Shown here: piece by piece, positions 8,152 through 17,679 of the stretch | Numbering within the stretch: the first letter of the stretch is position 1 | Layout of the letters: each line of letters opens with the position of its first letter | Source: Regnicoccus frigidus | GTDB lineage: Bacteria > Cyanobacteriota > Cyanobacteriia > PCC-6307 > Cyanobiaceae | Length of the DNA stretch: 64,000 nt | NCBI GenBank assembly: GCA_025194985.1 | Contig: JAOANE010000048.1 | Location: forward strand, 1 to 64,000 | Reading direction: 5' to 3' | Notes under the pieces: model-generated | Told to the model about the DNA's origin: nothing | Database searches by the model: none | The model's input: the letters and a program-made list of their open reading frames with translations, nothing else | Position numbers and translations under genes: made by a program

Positions 8152-9237
8152 TCAGTAGCTGTAGTTCGCCACAAACAGCGAGCCTGCATCATCTGTGGGT
8201 TCCGAGCCCGGCACATAAACGCCGCGGGCAGCGGCGCCGTTGGCCCTGGCGCGGGCCAGCAGGGCCGCCTGACCCGCCGCCAGATCGTGGCCCTTCCACT
8301 GGCTGAGGCATGAATGCTGCAGGGCACGGCCGTAGGAGAACCCCAGGTGCCAGGGGGCGCCAGCAGCGGCCGCATTGATGGCGGAGAGGTACACACTGGC
8401 CTCCTCCTCGCCCAGTCCGCCCGAGAGAAACAGGATCGCCGGCACGGCGGGGGGCACGCTGCGCTTGAGGGTGCGCAGGCTGAAATCGGCCACCTGCTCG
8501 GAGCTGGGGCGCTCGGTGCAGTCGGCGCCGGGGAGGGTCATCGAGGGCTTGAGCAGGGTGCCCTCCAGGAACACTCCGTTGAGCCCGAGGGCTTCATAAA
8601 CCGTGCGCAGTACCCATTCCTGCAGGGCGGCGGTGGTGAGGATGTCGTGGTCGCCATCCATCAGGATCTCCGGCTCCACGATCGGCACCAGGCCCTCGTC
8701 CTGGACGGTGCGGGCATAGCGAGCGAGCCCCCAGGCGTTCTCACGCACGCACAGCTCCGACGGGCAGCCATCGGCTGAGATGCGCAGCACCGCCCGCCAT
8801 TTGGCAAAGCGGGCGCCGCGGGCATAGGCGCTCGCGGCCCGCTCCCGCAGACCCTTAAGCCCGGTGCACCAGCTTTCGCCGGGCAGGCCACCGGCCAGGG
8901 GCTCCACGCCCAGATCCAGCTTGATGCCGGCGATCAGGCCCTGCTGCTTGAAACAATCGAGGATCGAGGCGCCCGCTTGGCTGGAGCTGGCGGCAGCCTG
9001 CTGGAACAGGGTTTCCTCGTAGAGGATCACGCCACTGATCCATTCGCCGAGGCCAGGGGCGGTGGCCAGCAGAGTGCGATAAGCGCGGCGGTGCTCCTCA
9101 CTGTTCTCCAGTCCAATCGCCGCAAAGCGCTTGCCGATCGTGCCGGTGGATTCATCGGCCGCCAGCAGACCACTGCCAGGCCGGGAGAGGGCGGCGGCCG
9201 TGGCCTCCAGCTCCTCGCGATAGGTGTCGAGTGCCAT
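8152..9237 (-). CDS. Fructose-bisphosphate aldolase, class I
   Basis: Schiff-base aldolase of glycolysis, gluconeogenesis and the Calvin cycle. Motifs include LLAADESTGTIGKRF near residue 25, FAKWRAVLRI, and EGTLLKPSM carrying the probable Schiff-base lysine. The chain ends with tyrosine (FVANYSY), as in eukaryote-type class I aldolases where the last Tyr takes part in catalysis. 361 residues, standard length. A class II aldolase is also encoded at 50669-51742. Divergent from the exonuclease gene, about 60 bases away. Confidence 0.95.
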   Translation of the reverse strand: MALDTYREELEATAAALSRPGSGLLAADESTGTIGKRFAAIGLENSEEHRRAYRTLLATAPGLGEWISGVILYEETLFQQAAASSSQAGASILDCFKQQGLIAGIKLDLGVEPLAGGLPGESWCTGLKGLRERAASAYARGARFAKWRAVLRISADGCPSELCVRENAWGLARYARTVQDEGLVPIVEPEILMDGDHDILTTAALQEWVLRTVYEALGLNGVFLEGTLLKPSMTLPGADCTERPSSEQVADFSLRTLKRSVPPAVPAILFLSGGLGEEEASVYLSAINAAAAGAPWHLGFSYGRALQHSCLSQWKGHDLAAGQAALLARARANGAAARGVYVPGSEPTDDAGSLFVANYSY

Positions 9238-9296
9238 GGGGCCAGCGGCGATGCGGGATCCATGGCTAACTGGGAAGGGTCGTCACCGTCAACGCC

Positions 9297-10343
9297 ATGG
9301 CCCTGCCCCGCGACGGCCTGATCCAGCTCAGCCCGCAGGGGCTGTATTGCCCGGCGGCAGACGCCTGGATCGACCCCTGGCGGCCGGTGCCCCGGGCCCT
9401 GATCACCCACGGCCACGCCGACCATGCACGCCCCGGCAGTGGCGCCTATTGGGCCGTGGCCAGCGGCGAAGGCGTGCTGCGCCAGCGGCTGGGCCAGGCG
9501 ATCGCGCTCACAGCCATGGACTACGGCCAGGAGCTGAAGCTGGGTGACGCCACCCTGTCGTTCCACAGCGCCGGCCATGTGCTGGGCTCCGCCCAGATCC
9601 GCCTCAGCGCCGGTTCAGAAACCTGGCTGATCAGCGGCGACTACAAACGGGATGACGACCCCAGCTGCGCGCCGTTCGAGCCGGTGCGCGCCGATGTGTT
9701 GATCACCGAGGCCACCTTTGGCCTACCGATCTACCGCTGGCAGCCGGGCCGAGAGGTGGCCGCCGAGATCCTGAGCTGGTGGCGGGCCGCCCCGGAGCGG
9801 CCATCGCTGCTGTTCGCCTATGCCTTTGGCAAGGCGCAGCGGCTGCTGGCGGAACTGGCGGCGCTGGGAGTGCAAGAGGAGGTGCTGCTGCATGGCGCCG
9901 TGCAGACCCTGATGGCCCCCTACCGATCCCAGGGCATCGTGCTGCAACCGACGCGACCCGTTAGTGAGCTGCCAAGAAGTGAATCACTGGCAGGCCGGCT
10001 GGTGATTGCGCCGCCCTCAGCCCACCGCTCGGTGTGGATGAAACGCTTCAAGGCGCCCCAGACGGCCTTCGTGAGCGGCTGGATGGCCGTACGTGGCGCC
10101 CGGCGGCGGCGCGGCTACGAGCGCGGCTTCACCCTCAGCGATCACGCCGACTGGAACGGCCTGCTGCGCAGCGTGCGCGATTCAGGCGCCCGCCAGGTGT
10201 ATGTGACCCACGGCAACAGCGACGGCCTGGCCCGCTATCTGCGCGAACAGGAAGGGATCGATGCGGAACCCCTGCAGGGGGGCTTTGAAGCGGAGCGCTC
10301 AGACGAAGACAGGGTTGCCGCTGGCGTCGAACCATTGGGCTGA
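9297..10343 (+). CDS. Ligase-associated DNA exonuclease (metallo-beta-lactamase fold)
   Basis: A 348-residue member of the ligase-associated exonuclease family. It has the metal motif ITHGHADHARPG at about residues 37-48, HSAGHVLGSAQI near 90, ISGDYKRDDDP near 112 and the late histidine of TLSDHADW. In bacteria this nuclease is usually encoded with an ATP-dependent DNA ligase, an Lhr-core helicase and a PdeM endonuclease; the Pseudomonas putida homologue is manganese-dependent. All three partners are in this window, but the ligase starts 7.6 kb downstream across accessory DNA. Starts at ATG 9297. Confidence 0.9.
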   Translation: MALPRDGLIQLSPQGLYCPAADAWIDPWRPVPRALITHGHADHARPGSGAYWAVASGEGVLRQRLGQAIALTAMDYGQELKLGDATLSFHSAGHVLGSAQIRLSAGSETWLISGDYKRDDDPSCAPFEPVRADVLITEATFGLPIYRWQPGREVAAEILSWWRAAPERPSLLFAYAFGKAQRLLAELAALGVQEEVLLHGAVQTLMAPYRSQGIVLQPTRPVSELPRSESLAGRLVIAPPSAHRSVWMKRFKAPQTAFVSGWMAVRGARRRRGYERGFTLSDHADWNGLLRSVRDSGARQVYVTHGNSDGLARYLREQEGIDAEPLQGGFEAERSDEDRVAAGVEPLG

Positions 10344-10628
10344 ATCCAAATCATTTTCAAAATCACTGGTTCCTAAGACGAACAGCCCTGCCGGCTCTCA
10401 AAGGCTGGAGTTGCCAAAGGGGCAAAGATGAGGCCTGCACGGTTGTCCGCACTCTCCGCTCCAATCCGAGAAGCGCGCATTCGCTATAGCAACGGACCAG
10501 CTCGCGATATCAGAGCGGAGAAACAAAAAACCAAAACGTGATCCAAAGACGATCTAATATAGAATCACAGCTATTTATAGCGACACGACACACTCTCCAA
10601 AACAGCTGGTCCAGCGGGAAAGTATTCA
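10344..10628. other. AT-rich stretch at the left edge of the island
   Basis: Composition changes visibly just after the exonuclease stop, with runs such as ccaaatcattttcaaaat. No open frame of interest, no tRNA and no obvious inverted or direct repeat was seen. It holds the leader of the DUF1254 pseudogene, including GGGAAAG shortly upstream of the ATG at 10629. Confidence 0.5.
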
Positions 10629-12050
10629 ATGCTCAGAAATAATTCAAAGCGGCTTTCATTCGCCTTTGTTGCATTTTAAAGCCTTACCGCCTTGCCAGCC
10701 CGGGCTCAAGCCAAACCGGCCGCTGTCAACGTCAAGCAGATCGCAAAGGAGGCTTTTATCGATGGCTTTCCGATGGTGATGAACTATACCATATTCTACG
10801 AGTATTTCATCAACAGATCTGGAGCCGAATACAAAGCACCTTTAAACCATCTCTACAACACAGCTCGCGCCTACACCCCGAAAGACACTGCGATTGCTAC
10901 ACCCAATAGCGATACGCCCTATTCATCCTTTGGGATGTATTTACGCGCAGAACCATTTGCTATCTGCAATCCAAGGATTGAAGAATCACGCTACTTCTCC
11001 GTGCAACTCGTTGACATTTACACGTTCAACTATGGGTACATCGACAGTCGCACAACAGACAACAGTGCCGCGCGTAACACGATTGCAGGTCCGAACTGGA
11101 CGGGAGAAAAGCCTGATGGAATCGGCAAGCTGTTCCGCAGTGAAACTGACTTCTCCATCGCCATCATCTGAACTCAGTTGATTGATTCTGCCGATCTCGA
11201 AAATGTTGTAAAAATCCAATCAGTCTACCGGGCCTTAACACTCTCCAAGTTTCAGAACAAGCCATCACCACCAACCGCACCAGCCATCGCCTGGCCCGCG
11301 ATCAACAAGGAGCTGGCTGACACCAATCCCTTCACCTACCTGAATTTCGTTTTGGGCTTCGCCCCAGCCACAGGGCCAGCCGCCGTGGAAATTCCCATGC
11401 GCAAGCGCTTGGCCAACATCGGCATAGAAGCGGGCAAGCCGTTCTCCCTTGATGCACGTTCACCCCAGCAGAAGGCTGAATTCACCATGGGAATGACGAG
11501 TGGTCTGGAGGCAATCAAGGCAACCACCGGCGCCCTTGGCAAGGATGAAAATGGTTGGCACGTAGCCACAAACGGCTTCGGTGATCGCAAGACCTATGCG
11601 GGCAACTTCTCACTCCGTGCTGCCGCCGCCATGGCGGGCATCTATGGCAATGATGCTGTTGAAGTGTTGTATCCATTGCTGGCCACCGATGGAGACGGAA
11701 AGAAAGCCGATACCAGCACCAACCGCTACACACTCACCTTCACGGCCGATCAGCTGCCACCCGTCAATGCGTTCTGGTCCGTCACCATGTACGACGGAAA
11801 GACGCAGTTACTGATCGACAACCCGATCAACCGGTATCTGATCAACTCGCCGATGCTGCCCAAGCTGAAAAAGAACATCGACGGCTCACTCACCATCCAC
11901 ATCCAGAAAGATTCACCGGGCAAGGCAGGGGAAGCCAACTGGCTGCCAGCCCCCAATGGCCCGATCTATTTGGTCATGCGGCTCTACTGGCCCAAAGAAT
12001 CGGCCCTGAAGGGATCCTGGCAACCGCCAGCCTTGCAGCGGGTCGAGTGA
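10629..12050 (+). pseudogene. DUF1254/DUF1214 exported protein, broken by two in-frame stops
   Basis: One continuous reading frame from ATG 10629 to TGA 12050 is interrupted by TAA at 10677-10679 and TGA at 11169-11171. The first stop falls inside a signal peptide (LSFAFVAF, stop, SLTALPARAQA). The second falls where the family sequence should continue through SIAII, stop, TQLIDSADLENVV. The frame is unchanged on both sides, so these look like base substitutions, the second readily explained as CGA to TGA. The N-terminal part carries DUF1254 features (GFPMVMNYTIFYEYF, TPNSDTPYSSF) and the C-terminal part DUF1214 features (NRYTLTFTADQLPPVNAFWSVTMYD). The function of the family is not known. 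Sequencing error or readthrough cannot be excluded. Confidence 0.8.
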
Positions 12051-12574
12051 ATCCGGTCAAAGCCATGGCCCGTCGGTTGCCGGTCTCAGCCTCGTTGGAA
12101 ACATCCAAGTGGTCACGGAGCTTCCTCTGACAGAGCGACGTAGTCGGTGAGTAAATGCGGCTCCCACAATACAGGGCAGCGAGTGAAGATCCCATAGCCT
12201 ATCAATTAGAATTAGCTATTTTGCGAATCGAGAATATGTACCACAATCTATTCTTCACAGTCGATCGATCTGAACGACCAAGGCCCGCGGGCTTATCGTT
12301 GATGGGCCGTTGCAAGAGACAGACCCTCCCTGCCGCCCCTCAATTGAAAACAACAAGAAGAGCAAGATTAAAGCGATAGGCAGCAAAATTCAAATCAAGA
12401 AGAACGAGCTACACCGATTCATGTTTACCAGAAAGAATTAACAACTTTTCAGTCATTCCGATAACTTAACTCCATGATCAACAATGCCAATCAAAGCCAG
12501 TCGCACGGCAGGCTCTTGGCATCACAATTCAGCATAGATCGAGGCTAAGATAACTGATCGAAGAATTAAAGAAG
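12051..12574. other. Gene-free AT-rich stretch between DUF1254 and OCP
   Basis: About 520 bases with no supported gene; the longest open frame (74 codons from 12155) has no recognisable features. It should contain the OCP promoter, but no clear -35/-10 pair or hairpin was found. Bases 12567-12574 (aaagaag) could serve as a ribosome site for OCP. Confidence 0.45.
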
Positions 12575-13540
12575 TTGCCCTTTACCATCGAGTCTGCTCG
12601 CAATATTTTCCCTGGAACGCTGGCAGCGGATGTGGTGCCAGCCACGATTGTGCGCTTCAACAAATTGGAGGTTGAAGACAAACTGGCGTTGATCTGGTTT
12701 GCCTACCAGGAAATGGGAAAGACACTCTCAGTGACAACTCCCGACCCTGTGAATATGCAGTTTGCCAGCAGCACGCTCAGCCAGATCAAGTTGATGGATT
12801 TTAGTGAGCAAGTGCAATTAATGCGCGACCTCGCCAGTCGCACGGATCGACCCATCTCCCGTATTTATGCCACCTGGTCAGTCAATATCAAACTTGGCTT
12901 TTGGTTCCAAATGGGCCAGTGGATGGAAGAGGGGATTGTCACTCCGATTCCTCAGAACTACCAACTCTCAGCCAATGCCTTGGCTGTCCTTCAAGCCATT
13001 CGGGATGTTGTTGATCCAGGTCAACAAATTACGATTCTGCGCAATGCCGTGGTGGACATGGGTTTTGACACAGAGCAGTTGGGCAGTTACAGCTCGGTGG
13101 CGGAACCGTTAGTCCCACCGATAGAGAGGGCCAAGCGCAACCCGATTGCTGACATTCCTGGCGTGGAAAACCCTTTGATCTGTGAGTATATCGAAAATCT
13201 GAATGCCAATGACTTTGACGCCCTGCTTCAACTCTTTGCTTTGGATGGCGCCTTGCAACCCCCTTTCCAACGTCCAATTGTGGGGCATGAAGCCCTGATT
13301 CGCTTTTTTCGGGAAGATTGTCAGAACTTGAGCTTGTTGCCAGAACGGGGCATCACCGAACCGGACGAGGATGGTTACACCCGGATCAAGGTCACCGGCA
13401 AGGTTCAAACCCCTTGGTTTGGTAGGGATGTGGGCATGAACGTGTCCTGGCGCTTCCTTCTCAATCCAGAGAACAAAATCTACTTTGTAGCCATTGACTT
13501 ACTCGCTTCCGCCCAAGAGCTGCTGAATTTGGCTCCTTAG
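12575..13540 (+). CDS. ocp: Orange carotenoid protein (OCP), full length
   Basis: A 321-residue water-soluble photoprotective carotenoprotein. Blue-green light converts OCP to a red form that binds phycobilisomes and quenches their energy. Both domains are complete: the helical N-domain begins PFTIESARNIFPGTLAADVV, and the NTF2-like C-domain contains ENLNANDFDALLQLF and GKVQTPWFG. Carotenoid-contact and interface residues known from Synechocystis OCP are retained, including Tyr44, Trp110, Asn104 and the arginine of ITILRNAVVDMGF (about 156). The first codon is TTG; no in-frame ATG precedes it. No fluorescence recovery protein or carotenoid ketolase gene is adjacent. It lies in AT-richer DNA between a pseudogene and an integrase remnant. 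Confidence 0.95.
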   Translation: MPFTIESARNIFPGTLAADVVPATIVRFNKLEVEDKLALIWFAYQEMGKTLSVTTPDPVNMQFASSTLSQIKLMDFSEQVQLMRDLASRTDRPISRIYATWSVNIKLGFWFQMGQWMEEGIVTPIPQNYQLSANALAVLQAIRDVVDPGQQITILRNAVVDMGFDTEQLGSYSSVAEPLVPPIERAKRNPIADIPGVENPLICEYIENLNANDFDALLQLFALDGALQPPFQRPIVGHEALIRFFREDCQNLSLLPERGITEPDEDGYTRIKVTGKVQTPWFGRDVGMNVSWRFLLNPENKIYFVAIDLLASAQELLNLAP

Positions 13541-14028
13541 GTTGTTTTGTTATTCAGCAGTCCTGCGACAAAGAATGCGAAGCCACTTAAGTGATAAGAT
13601 TTGGCACTTTTTCATAACAGCCAGCTCCACATCAATGCCCATTTCATCAGGAGTTTTCCTCCACTTGCTCAAGAAACTACTCCACGGTCTCAACTAGATT
13701 GGCGCCACAATCAAACCGATTGAAACGGGGCATTATGCTTGAACTAGCATCCATGGGGAAAGCTATAGGGATCGGGGACAAGGGTTGGATCGTCGCCATA
13801 CGTTTCTAATGGCCAACCTTCTCTATAGGGTACTTTTCAGAAAATCCAAACCAGGCATGGTGTAGTTGCCTGCAAATTTCGAAATATATGTAAGACAAAG
13901 GCAACATCAAAGTCGCTGGCGACACATCATGAATCACAGCAGTCAACCATAGCATCAGTCGAACGGGAAAATAGCTGTATAATCGCCTTGCTTCAAAGAC
14001 CCTGCCTAGGCGTTCGATAGTCCTATCT
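13541..14028. other. Gene-free AT-rich stretch upstream of the integrase remnant
   Basis: About 490 bases without a supported gene on either strand. If the downstream integrase was once part of an integron, its attachment site could lie here, but no recognisable attI or attC pattern was found by eye. Confidence 0.45.
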
Positions 14029-14963
14029 ATGCCTGAGGATCTGCTCAGCCTCCTTCAAGACAAGCTGGCATCACTTGGTTATGCCCGAAGAACAAAAGAG
14101 GCGTATGAACTTTGGATTCATCGCTTTTTTGCGTTTCATCAGACATCCCATCTAAGTGAAATCAAGGAAACGGAACTCAATTCATTCCTGATTCACCTGG
14201 CAACAGTGGAAGGCGTTAGCCCCTCAAGCCAACATCAGGCCTCTTCAGCATTGATCTTTCTTTGCCGTCATGTACTCGGCAATGGGAAGATCAAAGCATC
14301 TTCATTAAATCGGATTCCCAGACAGGACAAGCTGCCTTTGATTCTTTGCCAGGAAGACGTGGAGAAAGTACTTCGTACCATGTCTAATCCTAGTTCTGTC
14401 GTGGCAAGTTTGCTCTATGGCAGCGGATTACGACTGATGGAAGCGCTACAGCTCAGATGCAGAGACTTGGAGCTGCGTAGACAGAAGTTCGTATTCGCAA
14501 CGGTCAAAGCGAGGTACTCAGGACCACAATCATTCCATTTCCCCTCATCACCCCCCTGCAACAACATCTGTTAACTGTCAGAAAGGTTCATCAGACAGAC
14601 CTGGAAGCAGGATGGGGGCGCGTGCAATTGCCAGATGTTCTTAGCCTTGACAAGGGATGGCTTTCAACCTGCTGGGAATGGCAGTGGCTGTTTCCTCAAC
14701 ATAGACGCATGATTAATCAACTGACCGGCGAGCAGAGTCGTCATCATCTCAATCCAACCGTTGTTCAAAAAGCCCTGAAGCAGGCACTCCACAAATGTGA
14801 GATTCATAAACCCGTAAGCTGCCACACTTTGCGACATAGTTTCGGGACCCATATGTTGGAATTGGGCAATGAACTAAAAACCATCCAGATCCTGATGGGG
14901 CATGATCATCTCAGAGTCACACAACAATACAGCCAACTAACGAATCCAAATCGTTTCGGGTAG
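14029..14963 (+). pseudogene. Integron-type tyrosine recombinase, frameshifted
   Basis: Two overlapping frames together make one integrase of about 310 residues. The first frame (from ATG 14029) has the N-terminal SAM-like core domain (SLGYARRTKEAYELWIHRF) and the catalytic arginine in GSGLRLMEALQLR. Near 14479-14490 the reading must shift by one base, consistent with a single-base deletion. The second frame then continues IRNGQSEVLRTTIIPFPL, the integron-integrase-type insertion ending WEWQWLFPQHRR, the catalytic HTLRHSFGTH, GHDHL and the nucleophile tyrosine of QQYSQL. All catalytic residues would be present if the frame were restored. The first frame alone stops at 14574. No cassette array was recognised around it. 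Confidence 0.8.
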
Positions 14964-15140
14964 ACCTGTTTCATTGGCTAACACTGACCAGTATGTCGAA
15001 ACAACTGGCAGCACAAAGCCGTGTAATACCTACACAAATCTCAATGTCATCAGGACATTGCTTTTTGCCACTGCAATCTCAAAGGCACAGCAACAAAACA
15101 AGCAGTGTGGATACACGCCCCTACGGCAGGCAAGCAGTCG

Positions 15141-15752
15141 ATGCCACTTAGCTTGACCAAGCCTGTAGTGATTCCACCGTCCATGGCACTCGTCTCAACC
15201 TTTGAACTGTTACTGAAGCCGCAGCTACCGACTTCAGTCACGGCAAGTATTCCAAATCTTGCTCCCCTGACCCGGACAATTTTACAGGGGTACTTTTTGT
15301 CAATTGCCAATCCTAACGGAATTAAAATTGCCCTTAGAATCATATTTACAACACAAACACCAGGACTGGATCCCGCCACGGTTCTTGCCTTTCTTGATAC
15401 TGCGGGGACGAACACAACCTTGACAGGTAACACCACCATTGCAAGCGGTATCGCTAGTACTACTTACGACATCACGATTGATGCTAACGATACTTGCCTC
15501 TTGATTCTTCAGCCAAATATCACAGATCAGAAGTTTTTCCTAGCCAGTGATTATGAATTGCGCGGATACTCCGAGATTTTTGCCTTAGAGCCAAATAGCC
15601 TGCGCTCTCTTGCTGTTCTTGTTACCGCAGAACACCGAGGCACATTTTATGGATTGCTTGATGACAAAGAGTTCCTCAATCTCGGTGAGGTTGCTTACTC
15701 CTTGCCGTTGGCTGGGGGTGGATCGCTTATCCATGTGGATTCTGCTTCATAA
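15141..15752 (+). CDS. Unrecognised protein in the accessory region
   Basis: A 203-residue open frame from ATG 15141 (MPLSLTKPVVIPPS), preceded by GGCAGG; an in-frame upstream start exists at 15105. The translation is rich in Thr, Ile, Leu and Ala with alternating hydrophobic stretches (LTGNTTIASGIASTTYDITID), suggesting a beta-rich fold. There are no clear transmembrane segments, signal peptide, catalytic motif or cysteine pattern. I do not recognise the family. It ends 12 bases before the DUF1350 gene and could be cotranscribed with it. Confidence 0.55.
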   Translation: MPLSLTKPVVIPPSMALVSTFELLLKPQLPTSVTASIPNLAPLTRTILQGYFLSIANPNGIKIALRIIFTTQTPGLDPATVLAFLDTAGTNTTLTGNTTIASGIASTTYDITIDANDTCLLILQPNITDQKFFLASDYELRGYSEIFALEPNSLRSLAVLVTAEHRGTFYGLLDDKEFLNLGEVAYSLPLAGGGSLIHVDSAS

Positions 15753-15764
15753 GCACCACCGCGA

Positions 15765-16631
15765 ATGACCTTGGGCCTCTTGATGCTTTCACCATTAATG
15801 CGGAGTCGACAGGTACTGCTCCACCCACAACCGCGTGGGGTGATCCAGTTCATCGGTGCCTTCCTGTTCGGCTCCTTTCCAGGCAGTGCCTATCGGCCCC
15901 TGCTTCAGGCTCTGTATGCGCAGGGTTATTCCTTAGTGTTGCATCGTTTTTCATTCAATCCAGTGCAGTTCAACCACTGGCAAGTGGCTTTCGGCTTGCT
16001 GGAGAGGAAGCAGCAAGTCCTCGATCAGATCCAGCAAGCGCTTCCCCCTGACAAGGCAGCGTTCTATGCCGACCCAACCAACACCTGCTGGTTGGGTCAC
16101 AGCCTCGGATGCAAATTCATCCTGTTGCTGGAAATCCTCAGCAACCAGCCTGATCGCCGCGAGGAAATTCTGCGCGGTGCTTTGCCGGTACTCGCTGCTG
16201 AATCCATCTTGGCTCGATTGGGCCACATGGAGAGAACATCCGCCGATGGCGGCCAAGGTGTCCGTGATCAGGCTTCAATCCTGTTGGCTCCAGAGATCAG
16301 CAACACAGTTCGCGTGCTGCGTTCCGGATGGCAGATCTCCCGACAAGGGGTCCAACCAAACCTGCAACAAACCAAGGATCTCGTCCTGGCCAGCTTCGAG
16401 CTGTTCAATCTGACTGGGGTGATTGGCTTCAACAGCGACGGCATCTCGCTTGACGATGTGGAGTTCCTGAGATCAGAACTGGCACGGCGAGAGGTTCCAT
16501 CACTGCCCATAGCTGAGCTGGAGGGATGGCATTTCGAACCTCTGGGATTGCATGTAGGCCGACTGGCTCAGAGCATCGACGACGGATTCGTTCAGCTAAG
16601 GGCAACGCTGAAGCAGCCCCTAGTTTCATAG
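15765..16631 (+). CDS. DUF1350 family protein, alpha/beta-hydrolase-like
   Basis: A 288-residue protein of the DUF1350 family found in cyanobacteria and plants. It has a hydrophobic strand and turn FIGAFLFGSFPGSAYRPLL near residue 30 and the nucleophile-elbow-like WLGHSLGCKFIL near 110, consistent with an alpha/beta hydrolase with Ser as nucleophile. No substrate is established. The start could be ATG 15765 or an ATG a few codons downstream. Composition is closer to the core genome than the OCP region, so it may predate or edge the island. Confidence 0.75.
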   Translation: MTLGLLMLSPLMRSRQVLLHPQPRGVIQFIGAFLFGSFPGSAYRPLLQALYAQGYSLVLHRFSFNPVQFNHWQVAFGLLERKQQVLDQIQQALPPDKAAFYADPTNTCWLGHSLGCKFILLLEILSNQPDRREEILRGALPVLAAESILARLGHMERTSADGGQGVRDQASILLAPEISNTVRVLRSGWQISRQGVQPNLQQTKDLVLASFELFNLTGVIGFNSDGISLDDVEFLRSELARREVPSLPIAELEGWHFEPLGLHVGRLAQSIDDGFVQLRATLKQPLVS

Positions 16632-16695
16632 ATCAAGTAGCCAAAGATCAAGCAGACTTTGCAAGGGATATTGCAGCGTTCTAGACGTATCGATC

Positions 16696-16721
16696 AAGGA
16701 CTTTCTATCCTTTTTAAGATC
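16696..16721 (+). terminator. Weak possible terminator after the DUF1350 gene
   Basis: A short stem aagga/tcctt (16696-16700 with 16708-16712) is followed by T-rich sequence including a run of six Ts. The stem is only five base pairs and AT-rich, so this is a tentative call. Confidence 0.25.
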
Positions 16722-16800
16722 TTTTTTCTACCAGATTTCAGCCAACTCAGCTGGAAGACATAATCATTGGCCGATGGCTGCGGACCCACCCAATAGCTCA

Positions 16801-17679
16801 TCAAACCGAGAGTCTCGGCTTATTGATCAGCCGTCTGCCATAGAGAATAGCCATGAATCCAGTGCCATACATCAACAAGCTGTAAACAGCAGCAGGCACA
16901 GCCATCTCAGGGTTGTTGAGCAAGCCAGCGGTTATAGCAATCGCCAGGGTTCCATTCTGAATGCCCACTTCAATCGCCAAACAGATCTGTTGGGCGCGGG
17001 GCAGCTGAAATAGCCTCCCAGCCAGAAGGCCGGCCAGCATGGCCAGCAGGTTCAGGAAGAGCACTCCGATTCCCACCTGCATGAGAAACCCCGGCAATTT
17101 GCTGCCTTCGCGGAACAGCAGCAGCCCAATAATCAGGGCTAGCAATCCCGAAGCAAGCCGGCTCATGGGCTTCTCGAGGCGACGTGCGGCTTGAGGAAAG
17201 GCGCGCCGAATGGCCATGCCAATCGCAATCGGTAGCAGGGTGATCAGGACAATCTGCAGCATGGTCGAGCCGATCGGCAGGGCGATGGCGGCCCGTTCTC
17301 CAAGAAAGGTTTGGAGTGCCAGATTGATCAAAATCGGGATGGTAAAAACTGTGATCACGCTATTGATGGCCGTGAGGGTCACCGACAGGGCCACATCGCC
17401 CTTGGCCAGGTAGGTGATCAGATTCGATGAAGGACCGCCCGGACACACCGCCACCACAATCAGTCCAACAGCAAGGTCGGGCGGCATGGGAAGGATCGTT
17501 GCAATCAACGCACCCAGCAGCGGCAACACCACAATCTGGCAAAACGTACCCACGGCAACGGCCTTGGGATAGCGCGTGATGCGCTTGAAATCGTTGGGAA
17601 CCAGGCTCAACCCCATCCCCAACATGACAACTGCCAAAGCCAGCGGCAGTAAAATAGCGGTGAAGAAACTACTCTGCAT
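16801..17679 (-). CDS. Bile acid:sodium symporter (BASS) family transporter
   Basis: An integral membrane protein of about 292 residues with nine to ten hydrophobic helices. Recognisable features are LLPLALAVVMLGMGLSL at the start, the helix-break motif VCPGGPSSNLITYLAKGDVALSV near residue 85, and EVGIQNGTLAIAI near 245, all typical of the BASS/SBF fold. Cyanobacterial relatives include sodium-dependent bicarbonate and pyruvate carriers, but the substrate cannot be read from sequence. ATG at 17679 is preferred; GTG at 17685 is two codons upstream. It is convergent with DUF1350 and divergent from the DNA ligase gene. Confidence 0.85.
   Translation of the reverse strand: MQSSFFTAILLPLALAVVMLGMGLSLVPNDFKRITRYPKAVAVGTFCQIVVLPLLGALIATILPMPPDLAVGLIVVAVCPGGPSSNLITYLAKGDVALSVTLTAINSVITVFTIPILINLALQTFLGERAAIALPIGSTMLQIVLITLLPIAIGMAIRRAFPQAARRLEKPMSRLASGLLALIIGLLLFREGSKLPGFLMQVGIGVLFLNLLAMLAGLLAGRLFQLPRAQQICLAIEVGIQNGTLAIAITAGLLNNPEMAVPAAVYSLLMYGTGFMAILYGRRLINKPRLSV

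Noticed and set aside
13660..13830. Short minus-strand frame ending ANLVETVE, considered as a transposase tail
   Set aside because: Only about 40 residues, no DDE or other transposase motif, and a stop directly after; not supportable.
14964..15140. Possible attC sites or cassette array after the integrase remnant
   Set aside because: No paired RYYYAAC/GTTRRRY core sites were seen by eye around either neighbouring gene.
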